A DNA stretch of 38,721 bases from Deltaproteobacteria bacterium (GCA_013286585.1 JABDFK010000015.1:4418-43138), one strand, 5' to 3'; positions 9,557 to 18,292 are shown, numbered from the stretch's first letter. The notes: generated by a model not told the origin, from the sequence alone. Translations and numbers: made by a program.

Positions 9557-10165
9557 CTAATAGCTTAAAAATTCATCTCGCGTCATTAGGTTTATCGTCA
9601 GTGATTCCAGAGCTTCATACAGTGATATATTGGGATTTTTGTCGATTTCAGCCATCAGAGAAGTTCGGAAATCATCGACATTGGGGATCAGGCCAAAATC
9701 CTTGATCTCGGCATCAGGTCCCAAAATATCCATGACCATGTTGGCAATCAGGGACTGCTTGAACTGTGGACTCTGTTTTGACCACAAGGCCTTCTGATCG
9801 GTGAGCAAAATTTGATAGAGCTCTGGCCGCGAACCGCCAAAGAGCTCATCGCCAGAGCCAACGCTGGCTATGCCGTAAGGAGCGCTGACAAATTGCGCAT
9901 AGCTACCGCGTATACAGGTTGTAATCTTTAAAATGGTCATGGCTGACGGTGTAGGACTGATCGAGGAGCCTGTAGCTACCGAATCAAATCCCAGTACGGA
10001 ACGATCCTCATCCAGAATTTGGGTGCAGTAGTTCGGCAGATACCGGGACAAGTATTGATATATATCTTGGTTGGAGGCATATCGGCGCGAGGTCTGTTCG
10101 AATTCGGCGTCGGCCATTGAATTGAAAACAAATATCATAGAAAGAAAAATGGCGATGGTTCTCAT
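9557..10165 (-). CDS. Secreted protein of unknown function in DUF1501 cluster
   Basis: 202 aa. A signal peptide is visible (MRTIAIFLSMIFVFNSMADA), followed by a soluble region with two Cys (in PNYCTQILD and TTCIRGSYAQF) that could form a disulfide. Its ATG overlaps the stop of the upstream cytochrome-like gene in an ATGA arrangement, so the two are probably translationally coupled. It lies 13 bases upstream of the DUF1501 gene. No known domain is recognised. Consistent secretion signals and tight packing suggest it is an accessory subunit of the same exported system, but this is inference from context only. Confidence 0.8.
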   Translation of the reverse strand: MRTIAIFLSMIFVFNSMADAEFEQTSRRYASNQDIYQYLSRYLPNYCTQILDEDRSVLGFDSVATGSSISPTPSAMTILKITTCIRGSYAQFVSAPYGIASVGSGDELFGGSRPELYQILLTDQKALWSKQSPQFKQSLIANMVMDILGPDAEIKDFGLIPNVDDFRTSLMAEIDKNPNISLYEALESLTINLMTRDEFLSY

Positions 10166-11670
10166 TGGGTCACCTGTGGCATGCCAGTGAAATCTGGAGC
10201 CCCTTTTTCAATCCATCGCTTGAGTAGCAGATAATCATCATCACTCAACTTATAGGTAGAATCGGGAGGCGGCATTTTTTGTTTCAAATTTCCGGCGCCA
10301 ACACCCAGAGCCTTACTGATTTTTCGAATGGCTTTAGTCTTGTCTTCCGGCGTATTTCCGTAAGGCATCTCCGTCAGATCCCAGGTATCCATGCCATTCA
10401 TGTCATCTTTGGTCGGCAATTGGTGGCAGCTATTGCAGTTCTTAAATATCGGTACAACCCGACGGGCCAGGATTTGCGCCTCTGATAAAATCTGTGGACG
10501 TTCTTTGAAGATATCAAGACTAACCAAATAACTGATAAAGTCTTTAGGCCGGCGGCCCACTTCATTGAATTTCTGTGCTAGATCATTTTCCATTTTTTGA
10601 TTCATGGGCGCATCAGTGCCAACGTACCAGTCCCAAAAGTGTTTGACCTGGCAGTGAACGTAATCGTCCTGTTGGGTGATGTTTTTGGCCAGTTCGCCAA
10701 CTCCCGCGACTGGCATATTGATGTCTTTAAGACTGATCATGCTCTTGAACGTCAAAGCTCCCGGAGAAGGAAAGGGCGACATCGCGCCTGCGGATAAGGC
10801 GAAGGTTTGTCCCATAGGATCCAATTTGTAGTGACAGGCCCGACAGTCCGCCTGAGCGCCGTGAAGATCAGCATTTCCCATGGCGCCCGGATCCATTCCA
10901 GCTCCATGGCTTTGGTTGTTCCCTGGGAAAAGAACATTGAAATCAGTTTTTTCTGAATCCTCCGTTTTTGCCGGAATTGCCGGAACCATAGAGTCACAAA
11001 GAAAAACTCTAAAGACGGCGGATGCCCGTCGACGGTTCTTGTTCAGTGCCGTGTCCACATACCGAGTGAGGAATCTTGGGGTGGTCAGTACTCCCGCCAT
11101 TCGAAGGTCACTATCATCGAAGTTAAAATTGAGTAATGTATCGCTGACAGATCCATGGTCATATCGATGGATCTGTTCACTCAGAGTTGTTGCGGCATCA
11201 GGTATCGCTGGCACTTGATTGGTCAACATATGATAAAAATCTAGCTCAGTGAGCGAATAGCGATATCTGACGCTATCGTTGGAGTTCACTTTGTACTTTT
11301 TATTTAACAGCAACTGATCCCAACTTTGATTATTGTGAATAAGATCTTGAACCAGATAGTCGTAGGAAGAGTGGCCTGCAAAATACTGGGACTCGGTGCT
11401 CTTTTCGGCAGTGAAACGAAAGAGTTCGTCAATTTTGTCTTTGAACTTCAGTTCAAAGGAGGGGCTTTGCAAATATTCAGAGATTCGTCCCTTCATATAG
11501 GTATCAATATCGCTGGCAGAGGAAAGTTTCTCTAAGGCTTGCCGCTCGGCCAGAGTGGGCGGAATGCCCTTAATGGACTTCGAAAGCTTGGTCAAATAAG
11601 TCTGGGGATCAGCAGCCACGGCCATAACTAATGATGGTAGCAATAGCAAAAATAAGAGAAGTGATTTCAT
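10162..11670 (-). CDS. Exported two-CxxCH (DUF1588/cytochrome-like) protein
   Basis: 502 aa with a signal peptide (MKSLLLFLLLLPSLVMAVAA). The middle region (about 185-290) resembles DUF1588: AGVLTTPRFLTRY, then RASAVFRVFLCD, then CRACHYKLDPMG with the first haem-type motif at 276-280. A second CNSCH motif at 412-416 is followed by MPPPD (466-470) and a LSDDDYLLLKRWIEKGAP tail, typical of Planctomycete-type cytochrome c domains, where a downstream Met could be the sixth haem ligand. This suggests a two-haem periplasmic protein. The start directly follows the upstream TGA, with GAGGTG as ribosome site. DUF1592/1588 proteins usually pair with DUF1552; here the partner is DUF1501. Confidence 0.85.
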   Translation of the reverse strand: MKSLLLFLLLLPSLVMAVAADPQTYLTKLSKSIKGIPPTLAERQALEKLSSASDIDTYMKGRISEYLQSPSFELKFKDKIDELFRFTAEKSTESQYFAGHSSYDYLVQDLIHNNQSWDQLLLNKKYKVNSNDSVRYRYSLTELDFYHMLTNQVPAIPDAATTLSEQIHRYDHGSVSDTLLNFNFDDSDLRMAGVLTTPRFLTRYVDTALNKNRRRASAVFRVFLCDSMVPAIPAKTEDSEKTDFNVLFPGNNQSHGAGMDPGAMGNADLHGAQADCRACHYKLDPMGQTFALSAGAMSPFPSPGALTFKSMISLKDINMPVAGVGELAKNITQQDDYVHCQVKHFWDWYVGTDAPMNQKMENDLAQKFNEVGRRPKDFISYLVSLDIFKERPQILSEAQILARRVVPIFKNCNSCHQLPTKDDMNGMDTWDLTEMPYGNTPEDKTKAIRKISKALGVGAGNLKQKMPPPDSTYKLSDDDYLLLKRWIEKGAPDFTGMPQVTQ

Positions 11671-12630
11671 TCAGTTCACCTCAGCCTGGTAATTGCCATC
11701 AGATGTCTTCAGTTGTGGGATTTTGTATATAACGTTATTCAGGAGTGAAAAGATGGCCGATGACTCTTTGATCGGACCGTAGGTGCTCATATCCATTTTT
11801 CTAAAATTGGGATCATTGACGGCCGCCGCGGCCATATCAGAGCTGGTTTGAAAGGCCACTTGGCAAATATTGCCGTTCACTGACGTATAGGTCATATTGA
11901 GAACCGAATTGCTCAAGTAGGGCGGAAGAAAAAAGTGAATGGGATAAGTAGAGCCCATATGGAAGAACTCTAAAGTGTGAGCATCCTTTTGGTTGAAGGT
12001 GACATCATAAACACCTGCATCAGTTTGATTCTCGTTCAATCCTGTTTCTTCGGTCATATCCATATTTTCGGAGGTGATTTCATCAACATGAACTTGAGTT
12101 CCGGTTTTGACCATTTTCTTGGTCCAGTCAAAATTGTCGCAGCGGATATTGTCTAATAGAAAATTCATCTTGTCGTACTTCGGAAAAAAATGAGCATAAT
12201 AGCCGGTCAGAACGGGGATAGTTTCATCTTTCAAATCCACTTCTTCAATGGTCGGCATTCCGCCATCGTGTTTCGTGGTGAATTTGGCGTGAAGAACTGC
12301 ACCGACTTTAGCTGGATCCGGATGTGCAATCCACTTCACCCATCCACTATAGGCAGCCAAGGAAATGCCCAATTTACATTTAACTAGCTTCAAATCTGGA
12401 TCGCAGGTGTTTTCGGTCTGATCGAGACTGAGTGGGACTTGAATTGGATTTCCTATCGCCTCAAAAAATGCGGCTTTGCGACCATCGTGAAAATCCAAGA
12501 CGACACCATAGACCGGGTCCGCCACTGTATCGTAGAGCAGTTTAGGTTGTGGGTTGACGGTCACAGTGCCATCCACTGCGACAGCAACAACCGACATCCC
12601 ACAAATTAGACAAAAGAGTAAATTTTTCAA
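11671..12630 (-). CDS. Secreted protein of unknown function, first gene of DUF1501 cluster
   Basis: 319 aa read from a TTG start at 12630, with TAGG and CAGGA upstream as weak ribosome sites; no ATG precedes the signal peptide (KNLLFCLICGMSVVAVAVDG). The mature part is rich in beta strand, with Cys residues scattered (for example ENTCDPDLKLVKCKLG and DNIRCDNFDW). No known domain is recognised. The stop (TGA) directly abuts the ATG of the cytochrome-like gene, so it very probably leads the operon. It may be a surface or periplasmic partner of the haem protein; nothing in the sequence shows a catalytic site. Confidence 0.8.
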   Translation of the reverse strand: MKNLLFCLICGMSVVAVAVDGTVTVNPQPKLLYDTVADPVYGVVLDFHDGRKAAFFEAIGNPIQVPLSLDQTENTCDPDLKLVKCKLGISLAAYSGWVKWIAHPDPAKVGAVLHAKFTTKHDGGMPTIEEVDLKDETIPVLTGYYAHFFPKYDKMNFLLDNIRCDNFDWTKKMVKTGTQVHVDEITSENMDMTEETGLNENQTDAGVYDVTFNQKDAHTLEFFHMGSTYPIHFFLPPYLSNSVLNMTYTSVNGNICQVAFQTSSDMAAAAVNDPNFRKMDMSTYGPIKESSAIFSLLNNVIYKIPQLKTSDGNYQAEVN

Positions 12631-12894
12631 CAGCCTACGTCCTGGTTAAGTTCTGTTTTCCGTTGTGCAAGGCACATGCCTTCCATCGGCCGGATCAGAT
12701 CCCAATATTTCGGCGTTGGACGAAGTGGGGGACATTCTTCGCCGGCAACAACCGTCGAACTCTTGGGCAATCTGAAAACCCAAAGCAGGATTCGTTTAGA
12801 AAGGCCTCATCTGTCAAAAAAATGGACAACATGTTTGGCTCAAGTCGAATCTGGGAAACGCCAGGCGACCTGTCTTTTGCACTCTCTAGTATAT

Positions 12895-13545
12895 ATGATG
12901 AAGTTCGTTCTCTGTCTGACATTGATTTTCTGTACGCTTCATAGCTGGGCCGCTGATCGCTGCTCAGAGGCTTACGATCGAAAAGACATTTTTCCGGACA
13001 ACGTCATCACCGGCTTTCACTCGACCATGCCAGATATAATGGCTTCGATTCAGTCCTTCCAAATTCGTCCGCGGACCATGGACCTATCCGGCATTCAGAT
13101 TGATCTTCTGGAAGCGCCGACCATTGTCAGCGTCAAAGACCATCGACTGGAATACTACAAAAATTTGGTAGCATGGAAAACTCGAAGTCTGAAATTTCAG
13201 GCCATTCGGATTGAGGCTGTCGATCAGAGTATGGTGGTCAGATCCTATTCTGATTTCGTCGTGGAAGAGAGCCTTGCCCTATTCCAACTTTACTTCGACC
13301 ATTATGCCAGCACCGGGGAAGACTACCCTTCTACGAATGGTCTTATGCCGACAGCGACTTTAGCGACTGATTTTCAAACCACGCAGTTGGACACTAATTC
13401 CAATTCGCTGGCGCGCTCTCTTTGTGGCGCACTAAAAAAACAGTTGGACTATCTGCGGGCTCAAGGTCTGCAGCCCGCATTGCCAGAGATCAAAGAGCTT
13501 CGCCTGGCTATGTACCAAATGTTATGGACTTCGATGACACCTTAG
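12895..13545 (+). CDS. Secreted protein of unknown function
   Basis: 216 aa from ATG 12895 (ATG 12898 is the alternative; either gives the signal peptide MMKFVLCLTLIFCTLHSWAA). The frame is open back to 12676, but that upstream part is basic and low-complexity without a leader, so I treat it as untranslated. The mature region contains two Cys, one early (DRCSEAYDR) and one late (SLCGALKKQ), that could form a disulfide, and is otherwise mixed alpha/beta. No family recognised. It ends convergently with the FAD dehydrogenase gene, overlapping it by four bases. The 264-base gap upstream is shared with the divergent DUF1501 cluster and presumably carries both promoters, but I could not assign boxes. 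Confidence 0.7.
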   Translation: MMKFVLCLTLIFCTLHSWAADRCSEAYDRKDIFPDNVITGFHSTMPDIMASIQSFQIRPRTMDLSGIQIDLLEAPTIVSVKDHRLEYYKNLVAWKTRSLKFQAIRIEAVDQSMVVRSYSDFVVEESLALFQLYFDHYASTGEDYPSTNGLMPTATLATDFQTTQLDTNSNSLARSLCGALKKQLDYLRAQGLQPALPEIKELRLAMYQMLWTSMTP

Positions 13546-15113
13546 TAGGGCAATTTCTCAAGTCCGGGAATCAGCGCTTCCGCGATCCGCTCGGCAATAC
13601 GAATTCCATCACAAGCTGCGGAAGTAATTCCACCGGCGTAACCAGCGCCTTCACCGCAGGGGTAAAGACCCTGATGACTCAGTGATTGCAGCGTGGTCTC
13701 ATCGCGGGTCACGCGAATGGGACAGCTGGTGCGCGATTCGACTCCGTAGAGCTGTGCCCGCTCGGAAATAAATCCGGACATTTTGCCTTCGAATTCCTCA
13801 AGACCCCGACGAAAATACTGCGACATAAATTTTGGCAGCAGTTCGTCTAAACGCACCGGCTTTTCACCAGACGGAGACGAACCTTTGCTGACCGGACCCA
13901 GCTTCCCAGCCATGAAATCCGACAGTCTTTGCGTCGGCAATTGCTTCGTGCCACCGGCAGCGCGAACCGCGGAATAAGCTTGGCGCTCTAAGGACTCGCG
14001 AAATTTCAGCCCTCCCATCAGATCGCCAGCGAAATTTTGTTCGTGATCGACAGTGACCACGATGGCCGAGTTGGCGAAAGGGGAGTTTCGATTGAAATTG
14101 CTCATGCCGTTACAGACGACTCCGTCGGCTTCGGTGCCGCTCGACAAAACGTAGCCACCCGGACACATGCAGAAGGAGTAAACTCCGGTCTTGGTTTTTT
14201 CATCATGGTAAGTCAGGCGGTAGTTGGCAGATCCTAACTTTGGATGGCCAGCGAATTCGCGGTACTGAATTTGATTGATCTCGGCCTGAGGATGCTCGAT
14301 GCGAACACCCATGGCGAAGGATTTTCCCTCGAGATGCACGCCGATCTGGTGCAAGTGTTCGAGCATGTCAGTGGACGAGTGACCGGTGGCCAGCACCACG
14401 TGATCGCTTTCGTAAATAGAGCCATTTTCGGTTTTTACACCGGTGATTTGCTGGCCGCGGACGACTAGCTCTGTGACCTGCTCGTTGAATTTGATTTCGC
14501 AACCTTGGCTGCGCAGGTATTCGCGCATCTTCGGAATCAAGCGGCGGATTTTGTCAGAGCCCACATGCGGATTAGAGATGAACTGAATCTCTGCCGGTGC
14601 ACCGAATTTCACTAGGCGCTGCAAAACGTAGGGGATGTGAGGACTCTTAATTCGCGTGATTAATTTTCCATCCGAATACAGTCCCGCGCCGCCCTCGCCA
14701 AAGCAGACGTTGTTACGGCGATCGAGTTCTCCGTAACGCCAGTAGCGATTGATGCCGCGAATTCGATCTTCGGCGGGGCCGCCGCGCTCAAGAAGTAGGC
14801 AGGGAATTCCGCGTTCGACCAGTCTTAGCGCCGCAAATAGTCCCGCGGGTCCGGATCCAATGATGATGGGTCGTGCGCCTGATTTCTGGGTCGCACGGGG
14901 CACCAGATACTGTTTTTCTTCCAGAGTTTCGCCGGGCTCTGCCACTTCCAGGGAATAGACGAACTTAGGGGAGTGGCGCCTGCGGGCGTCCACGCTCTGA
15001 CGAAGGATGCGATAGGGGCCATGCTCTGGGAACATCCACTGCAGGCGTTCGGCCAGGTCCTCGTCGATACCGATTTCTAAGTTCTGAATGATTCGGGACA
15101 TGGCATTGTTCAT
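13542..15113 (-). CDS. FAD-dependent dehydrogenase (COG2509-type)
   Basis: Frame is open to a GTG at 15176, but I place the start at ATG 15113 (MNNAMSRIIQNLEIG, 523 aa), since family members begin close to this point and the longer form would overlap psd by 28 bases. ATG 15106 is a further option. The dinucleotide-binding motif IIIGSGPAGLFAALRLVERG and NNVCFGEGGAGLYSDGKL are characteristic of this uncharacterised dehydrogenase family, as are CMCPGGYV and the C-terminal PCGEGAGYAGGITSAACDG. Substrate unknown; cytoplasmic, no signal peptide. Divergent from psd, with starts only about 35 bases apart, so promoter elements must reach into one of the genes. Confidence 0.88.
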   Translation of the reverse strand: MNNAMSRIIQNLEIGIDEDLAERLQWMFPEHGPYRILRQSVDARRRHSPKFVYSLEVAEPGETLEEKQYLVPRATQKSGARPIIIGSGPAGLFAALRLVERGIPCLLLERGGPAEDRIRGINRYWRYGELDRRNNVCFGEGGAGLYSDGKLITRIKSPHIPYVLQRLVKFGAPAEIQFISNPHVGSDKIRRLIPKMREYLRSQGCEIKFNEQVTELVVRGQQITGVKTENGSIYESDHVVLATGHSSTDMLEHLHQIGVHLEGKSFAMGVRIEHPQAEINQIQYREFAGHPKLGSANYRLTYHDEKTKTGVYSFCMCPGGYVLSSGTEADGVVCNGMSNFNRNSPFANSAIVVTVDHEQNFAGDLMGGLKFRESLERQAYSAVRAAGGTKQLPTQRLSDFMAGKLGPVSKGSSPSGEKPVRLDELLPKFMSQYFRRGLEEFEGKMSGFISERAQLYGVESRTSCPIRVTRDETTLQSLSHQGLYPCGEGAGYAGGITSAACDGIRIAERIAEALIPGLEKLPY

Positions 15114-15148
15114 AGCATACGCCCGCAGGCTTTGATAGTTTCTTTCAG

Positions 15149-15979
15149 ATGCTTTGGCTTCTAAAATATTTACCACAAAATTATCTGAGCACCCTCACCG
15201 GCCATCTGATGCATTGGCAGTTGCCAGGCGCACTTCGCAGTTTGTCCGTACGGGTCTTTGCGAACATGTACTCCATCAATATCGACGAGGCTGAAAAGCC
15301 TTTGAAAGAGTACCTTAGCATCGGCGACTTCTTTGTTCGTCGCCTAAAACCTAGCGTGCGACCGCTGGCGGCTGCCAGGGTCGTGAATCCAGCAGACGCG
15401 GTGGTGAACGCCGCTGGAAGTATCACCGACGGAAAAATGCTTCAGGTGAAACACCGGCCCTATTCGGTGGCGCAGATACTCACTAGCCCGCAGAGAGCCA
15501 AAGATCTGGAAGGCGGATTTTTCGCCACCTATTATCTTTGCCCAACGGACTATCACCGAGTGCATTCCCCAGTGAGCGGAAAAATCACTTCGGTGGATCA
15601 TGTTCCAGGAAAGCTGTGGCCCGTCTATAAAAAAAGCGTTGAGGGCATCGCCGATCTTTTCGCCGTGAACGAGCGCATGGTCGTCAGTATCGAAACGGAC
15701 CTGGGCTTGGTGTCAGTGGTTTTCGTCGGAGCTATGAACGTGGGAAAGATCGAACTGGCATTCGACTCCCACTTCCAAAGCCAAATGCCCGACATCGATG
15801 AAAAACGAAGCAAGAATTACACTCCACCAATCGCGATCAAGGCGGGCGATGAGTTGGGATTATTCCGAATGGGCAGTACCGTCGTGGTGTTTTATCCTAA
15901 GTCATATTCGCAAGAAATTTCTTTGAGCCGATTGCAAGCACTCGTAGGCCAAGCCACGAAGGTTCGCGCCGCTCTCTAA
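15149..15979 (+). CDS. psd: Phosphatidylserine decarboxylase
   Basis: 276 aa. Makes phosphatidylethanolamine from phosphatidylserine at the inner membrane. ATG 15149 is supported by an in-frame stop four codons upstream and by similarity of the N-terminus (YLSTLTGHLMHW, then EYLSIGDFFVRRLKPSVRP) to the usual bacterial Psd start. The catalytic-histidine segment PTDYHRVHSPVSG is present. The self-cleavage site that creates the pyruvoyl group is MGST (in LFRMGSTVVVFYP) rather than the common LGST; the Gly-Ser pair is intact, so processing into alpha and beta chains should occur. Ends four bases into the convergent queD stop. Length is typical of the short (Psd I) form. Confidence 0.95.
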   Translation: MLWLLKYLPQNYLSTLTGHLMHWQLPGALRSLSVRVFANMYSINIDEAEKPLKEYLSIGDFFVRRLKPSVRPLAAARVVNPADAVVNAAGSITDGKMLQVKHRPYSVAQILTSPQRAKDLEGGFFATYYLCPTDYHRVHSPVSGKITSVDHVPGKLWPVYKKSVEGIADLFAVNERMVVSIETDLGLVSVVFVGAMNVGKIELAFDSHFQSQMPDIDEKRSKNYTPPIAIKAGDELGLFRMGSTVVVFYPKSYSQEISLSRLQALVGQATKVRAAL

Positions 15980-16335
15980 GCCGGATAAGAACAATCCGTC
16001 GTAGAAGTTTCAGAAATACTCACCCGTGAAATCACCGGCAGCATGGCGTGAGATTTTTCGTAGATCCAAATGCACAAATTCTCTGTGGTCGGATTTTGCA
16101 GGCCTGGCACGTCATTTAGAACCTTGTGATCCAATTCTGCCAGTAAGGGCTTCATGATTTTAAGCACGTCATTGTAGTCGATCAGCCAGCCCAGTTCGGG
16201 ATGAACCTCACCGGTCAGGGTCAGCGTGATTTTAAACGAATGCCCGTGCATATGGTGGCAGGGATGCGTGGCTGGCAGCCGGGGTAAAAACCTGGCGCTC
16301 TCAATCTGAAATTGCTGTTTTAACTCTATTTTCAT
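15976..16335 (-). CDS. queD: 6-carboxy-tetrahydropterin synthase QueD
   Basis: 119 aa from ATG 16335, chosen because GAAGG lies eight bases upstream and the protein then begins exactly like known QueD; the frame is open further (to 16599) but that stretch is antisense to the neighbouring gene. It converts dihydroneopterin triphosphate to 6-carboxy-tetrahydropterin on the way to queuosine. Visible: HGHSF (zinc H30, H32), C26 nucleophile, ELDHKVLND and the late SETST segment, length as in E. coli. Oddly, the first zinc-ligand histidine (AAH in E. coli) is R15 here (ESARFLP). Convergent with psd and divergent from another PTPS-fold gene. queG at 28720 serves the same pathway. Confidence 0.9.
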   Translation of the reverse strand: MKIELKQQFQIESARFLPRLPATHPCHHMHGHSFKITLTLTGEVHPELGWLIDYNDVLKIMKPLLAELDHKVLNDVPGLQNPTTENLCIWIYEKSHAMLPVISRVSISETSTTDCSYPA

Positions 16336-16338
16336 GAT

Positions 16339-16836
16339 ATGTGCCTTCGCATGACGAATACTACACTTCATCTGCATAAGCAAAATTTCAAGTTCTCGAG
16401 CGCCCATTTCCTCATTTTTGACGAGCACAGAGCGGAAAAACTTCACGGTCATAACTATCAGGTGGCCGTGGATCTGAAGGTGCCACCCGAGGCCGAGCTG
16501 GCTCAAAACGGTTATTTCATCGATTTCAACGTGTTTAAAGAATTCATCAAGGCCGAAGTCGATCGCTGGGACGAGATGGTGCTCTTGCCAAGGAATCACA
16601 AGGACATGAAGATTTCCGCGAGCGGCGAATCATTGGAAGTTCGCTTCCGAGAACGATTTTATGTTTTCCCTAAGGACGAGGTGATTCTGTTGCCGGTGAC
16701 CAACACCAGCGTCGAGCAGCTATCGCGAATCTTAGCAGAAAACTTTCAGCGAGAATTTAAGAAGTACGGGGTCCAACAAGTGCGCGTCAGAGTCGAAGAG
16801 ACTCGGGGTCAAGGTGCCTCCACGATAGCTACTTGA
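16339..16836 (+). CDS. Second PTPS-fold protein, PTPS-III-like
   Basis: 165 aa from ATG 16339; ATG 16351 is an alternative, and neither has a good ribosome site. A 6-pyruvoyl-tetrahydropterin synthase fold: zinc histidines H23 (SSAHFL), H36 and H38 (HGHNY), then FIDFNVFKEF and the late VRVEETRG. The catalytic Cys position is Ala32 with Glu33 next (AEKLHGHN). That resembles the PTPS-III type known from Plasmodium, which replaces dihydroneopterin aldolase in folate synthesis. The usual LDH catalytic pair reads WDE here (D78, E79), and the insert before FYVFPKDEVILLP also recalls Plasmodium PTPS. Substrate is therefore uncertain: folate bypass, or a different pterin. The two divergent starts are three bases apart. 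Confidence 0.85.
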   Translation: MCLRMTNTTLHLHKQNFKFSSAHFLIFDEHRAEKLHGHNYQVAVDLKVPPEAELAQNGYFIDFNVFKEFIKAEVDRWDEMVLLPRNHKDMKISASGESLEVRFRERFYVFPKDEVILLPVTNTSVEQLSRILAENFQREFKKYGVQQVRVRVEETRGQGASTIAT

Positions 16837-16839
16837 TTT

Positions 16840-17853
16840 CTACTGTGCCACTTCTTCAGGTCGAAGCTCTCGGGTGATCTTGTAGTTCCAAAAGCAGATA
16901 CTGCCCTGATTGCCGATCCAGTCCCTGAGATTGTCCTCTACCAGTGCCGGAGTGCCATCACAGGCTTGACTGCCAATACTGCCGAATTCGAAAACTTCGC
17001 TGACGTGCCAAGACCAGGCATTGCGCAGAGGATTTATCAGATCGCGGTTGCAGTTGTCGTGGCCATAGTCAATTTTCGCCACCAGAATTTTTCGCTGTTC
17101 AGGATGCGCCAGTTGAAATCTAGATTCGCGCACAATGCCGGCGTCGTGCGAATGAAAAACAAAACTCTGATCATTGCTGGAGTTACTCATCAGAAAATAG
17201 ACTTCCTGAGGATCAGGGTTGAAAGCCTGCTCAGAAACACTGGGCTGCAAAAACTGAGGATGACCATCTGACCAATAAGCCGAGAGCGGATACTGACCTT
17301 GTATGCGGAGTTGATCAAACACTCCAAGATGAATCGGGTAGTTTCCTTGAGCGAAAGCGGTGAGCCGAATCTCTTGCACGCCGGCAGTCGTTATCAGAGA
17401 AATATTTTGTGCATTGGCCGAAAGATTCACTAGGTGTAGCGATACCTGTTGTTCGCTAAAAATCCACGGTGACTTCAGAGTTTCCGAGCGGCCAGAGCCC
17501 ACTGAAATATTTTGCGCGCCAACACGGGCCACAGCTGAAACCGGTAGCGAGACATAAGAGTGAATCTGAAACCACTTGGAATTTTTCACCGCAGACAAAT
17601 CAATGGATTTTTCTTCACGGGGACTGAGGGAAATATTGGATTCTTGGATGTCAGGGGCATTCAGCCAGAGTGTCTGTGGTTGATCTGAATTATTCTGAAG
17701 AAAAACGGAGTCCACCCCTTCCGTGGGGAGGTACCATGGCTGGGCCAGTGCTCGACCAACTGGGAGTAACGAAGCAGTGAGAACGACCAGCACTGCTAAG
17801 ATCAGAGTTCGGAGTAGCAATCCAGACTCTCTCTTTCGTCGAGTTTTGCTCAT
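16840..17853 (-). CDS. Exported or membrane-anchored protein of unknown function
   Basis: 337 aa, ATG 17853 with a strong AAGGAGGG seven bases upstream. The N-terminus (SKTRRKRESGLLLRTLILAVLVVLTASLLPVGRALAQ) is a strongly basic signal peptide with an AQ cleavage site. The mature part is beta-rich, with repeated motifs such as SLHLVNLSANAQNISL that look like immunoglobulin-like or fibronectin-type sandwich strands, but no family is recognised. Two cysteines occur near the end (NCNRDL and SQACDG). Ends three bases from the convergent PTPS-like gene. A periplasmic or surface protein is likely; no further function can be read. Confidence 0.75.
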   Translation of the reverse strand: MSKTRRKRESGLLLRTLILAVLVVLTASLLPVGRALAQPWYLPTEGVDSVFLQNNSDQPQTLWLNAPDIQESNISLSPREEKSIDLSAVKNSKWFQIHSYVSLPVSAVARVGAQNISVGSGRSETLKSPWIFSEQQVSLHLVNLSANAQNISLITTAGVQEIRLTAFAQGNYPIHLGVFDQLRIQGQYPLSAYWSDGHPQFLQPSVSEQAFNPDPQEVYFLMSNSSNDQSFVFHSHDAGIVRESRFQLAHPEQRKILVAKIDYGHDNCNRDLINPLRNAWSWHVSEVFEFGSIGSQACDGTPALVEDNLRDWIGNQGSICFWNYKITRELRPEEVAQ

Positions 17854-18031
17854 GGTAGCCCTCCTTACGGCGGGTAGAGGAAAGTCCTAAAGGCCCTTCT
17901 CAAGTCGAGTCACAAAACTAGACCTTCTCTGGACATTGGGACTGAAAAGCGGTTTTTCACTTCGTTTGCAATACCAAGTTCTAGGAGTTTTTCCTTACCA
18001 AAGTAGGGCTGCATCGACTAAGAGTGAGTCT

Positions 18032-18292
18032 ATGTCTAGTTCACCAACTTCACTTTTAGATCTCTCGACCAATAGCTTGGGCAGCGCAGGTGAAACTCGC
18101 GCGCGCATCACTGGTTTCGCCGGCGAAGTGTCCATCGTCGAGCGCCTGCAAGAGATGGGAATGCATCATGGGATGATCGTGCAGTGCCTAGGACGGACTC
18201 CGTTCAAGGGTCCGCTGCTGTATCGAATGGGCGCCACGGTCGTCGCTCTACGAAATGGAGAGGCTCAATGCATACTAATTCAAACCCTCTAG
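18032..18292 (+). CDS. feoA: Ferrous iron transport protein A
   Basis: 86 aa from ATG 18032; the frame is open further upstream but that part is not FeoA-like. FeoA is a small SH3-like cytoplasmic partner of FeoB. The core TRARITGFAGEVSIVERLQEMGMHHGMIVQCLG matches the family, followed by GPLLYRMGATVVALRNGEAQCILI. It overlaps feoB by 25 bases, the usual tight coupling. A weak AAGAGTGAG precedes the start. The preceding 178-base gap probably holds the promoter, but no Fur box was identified, so iron control is not shown here. Confidence 0.9.
   Translation: MSSSPTSLLDLSTNSLGSAGETRARITGFAGEVSIVERLQEMGMHHGMIVQCLGRTPFKGPLLYRMGATVVALRNGEAQCILIQTL

Noticed and set aside
12676..12894. N-terminal extension of the secreted protein at 12895
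   Set aside because: The extension is basic and not leader-like; the internal ATG gives a proper signal peptide.
15114..15176. N-terminal extension of the FAD dehydrogenase
   Set aside because: It would overlap psd and starts at GTG; the conserved protein begins near 15113.
16336..16599. N-terminal extension of queD
   Set aside because: Antisense to the PTPS-like gene; the 16335 start has a ribosome site and matches QueD.
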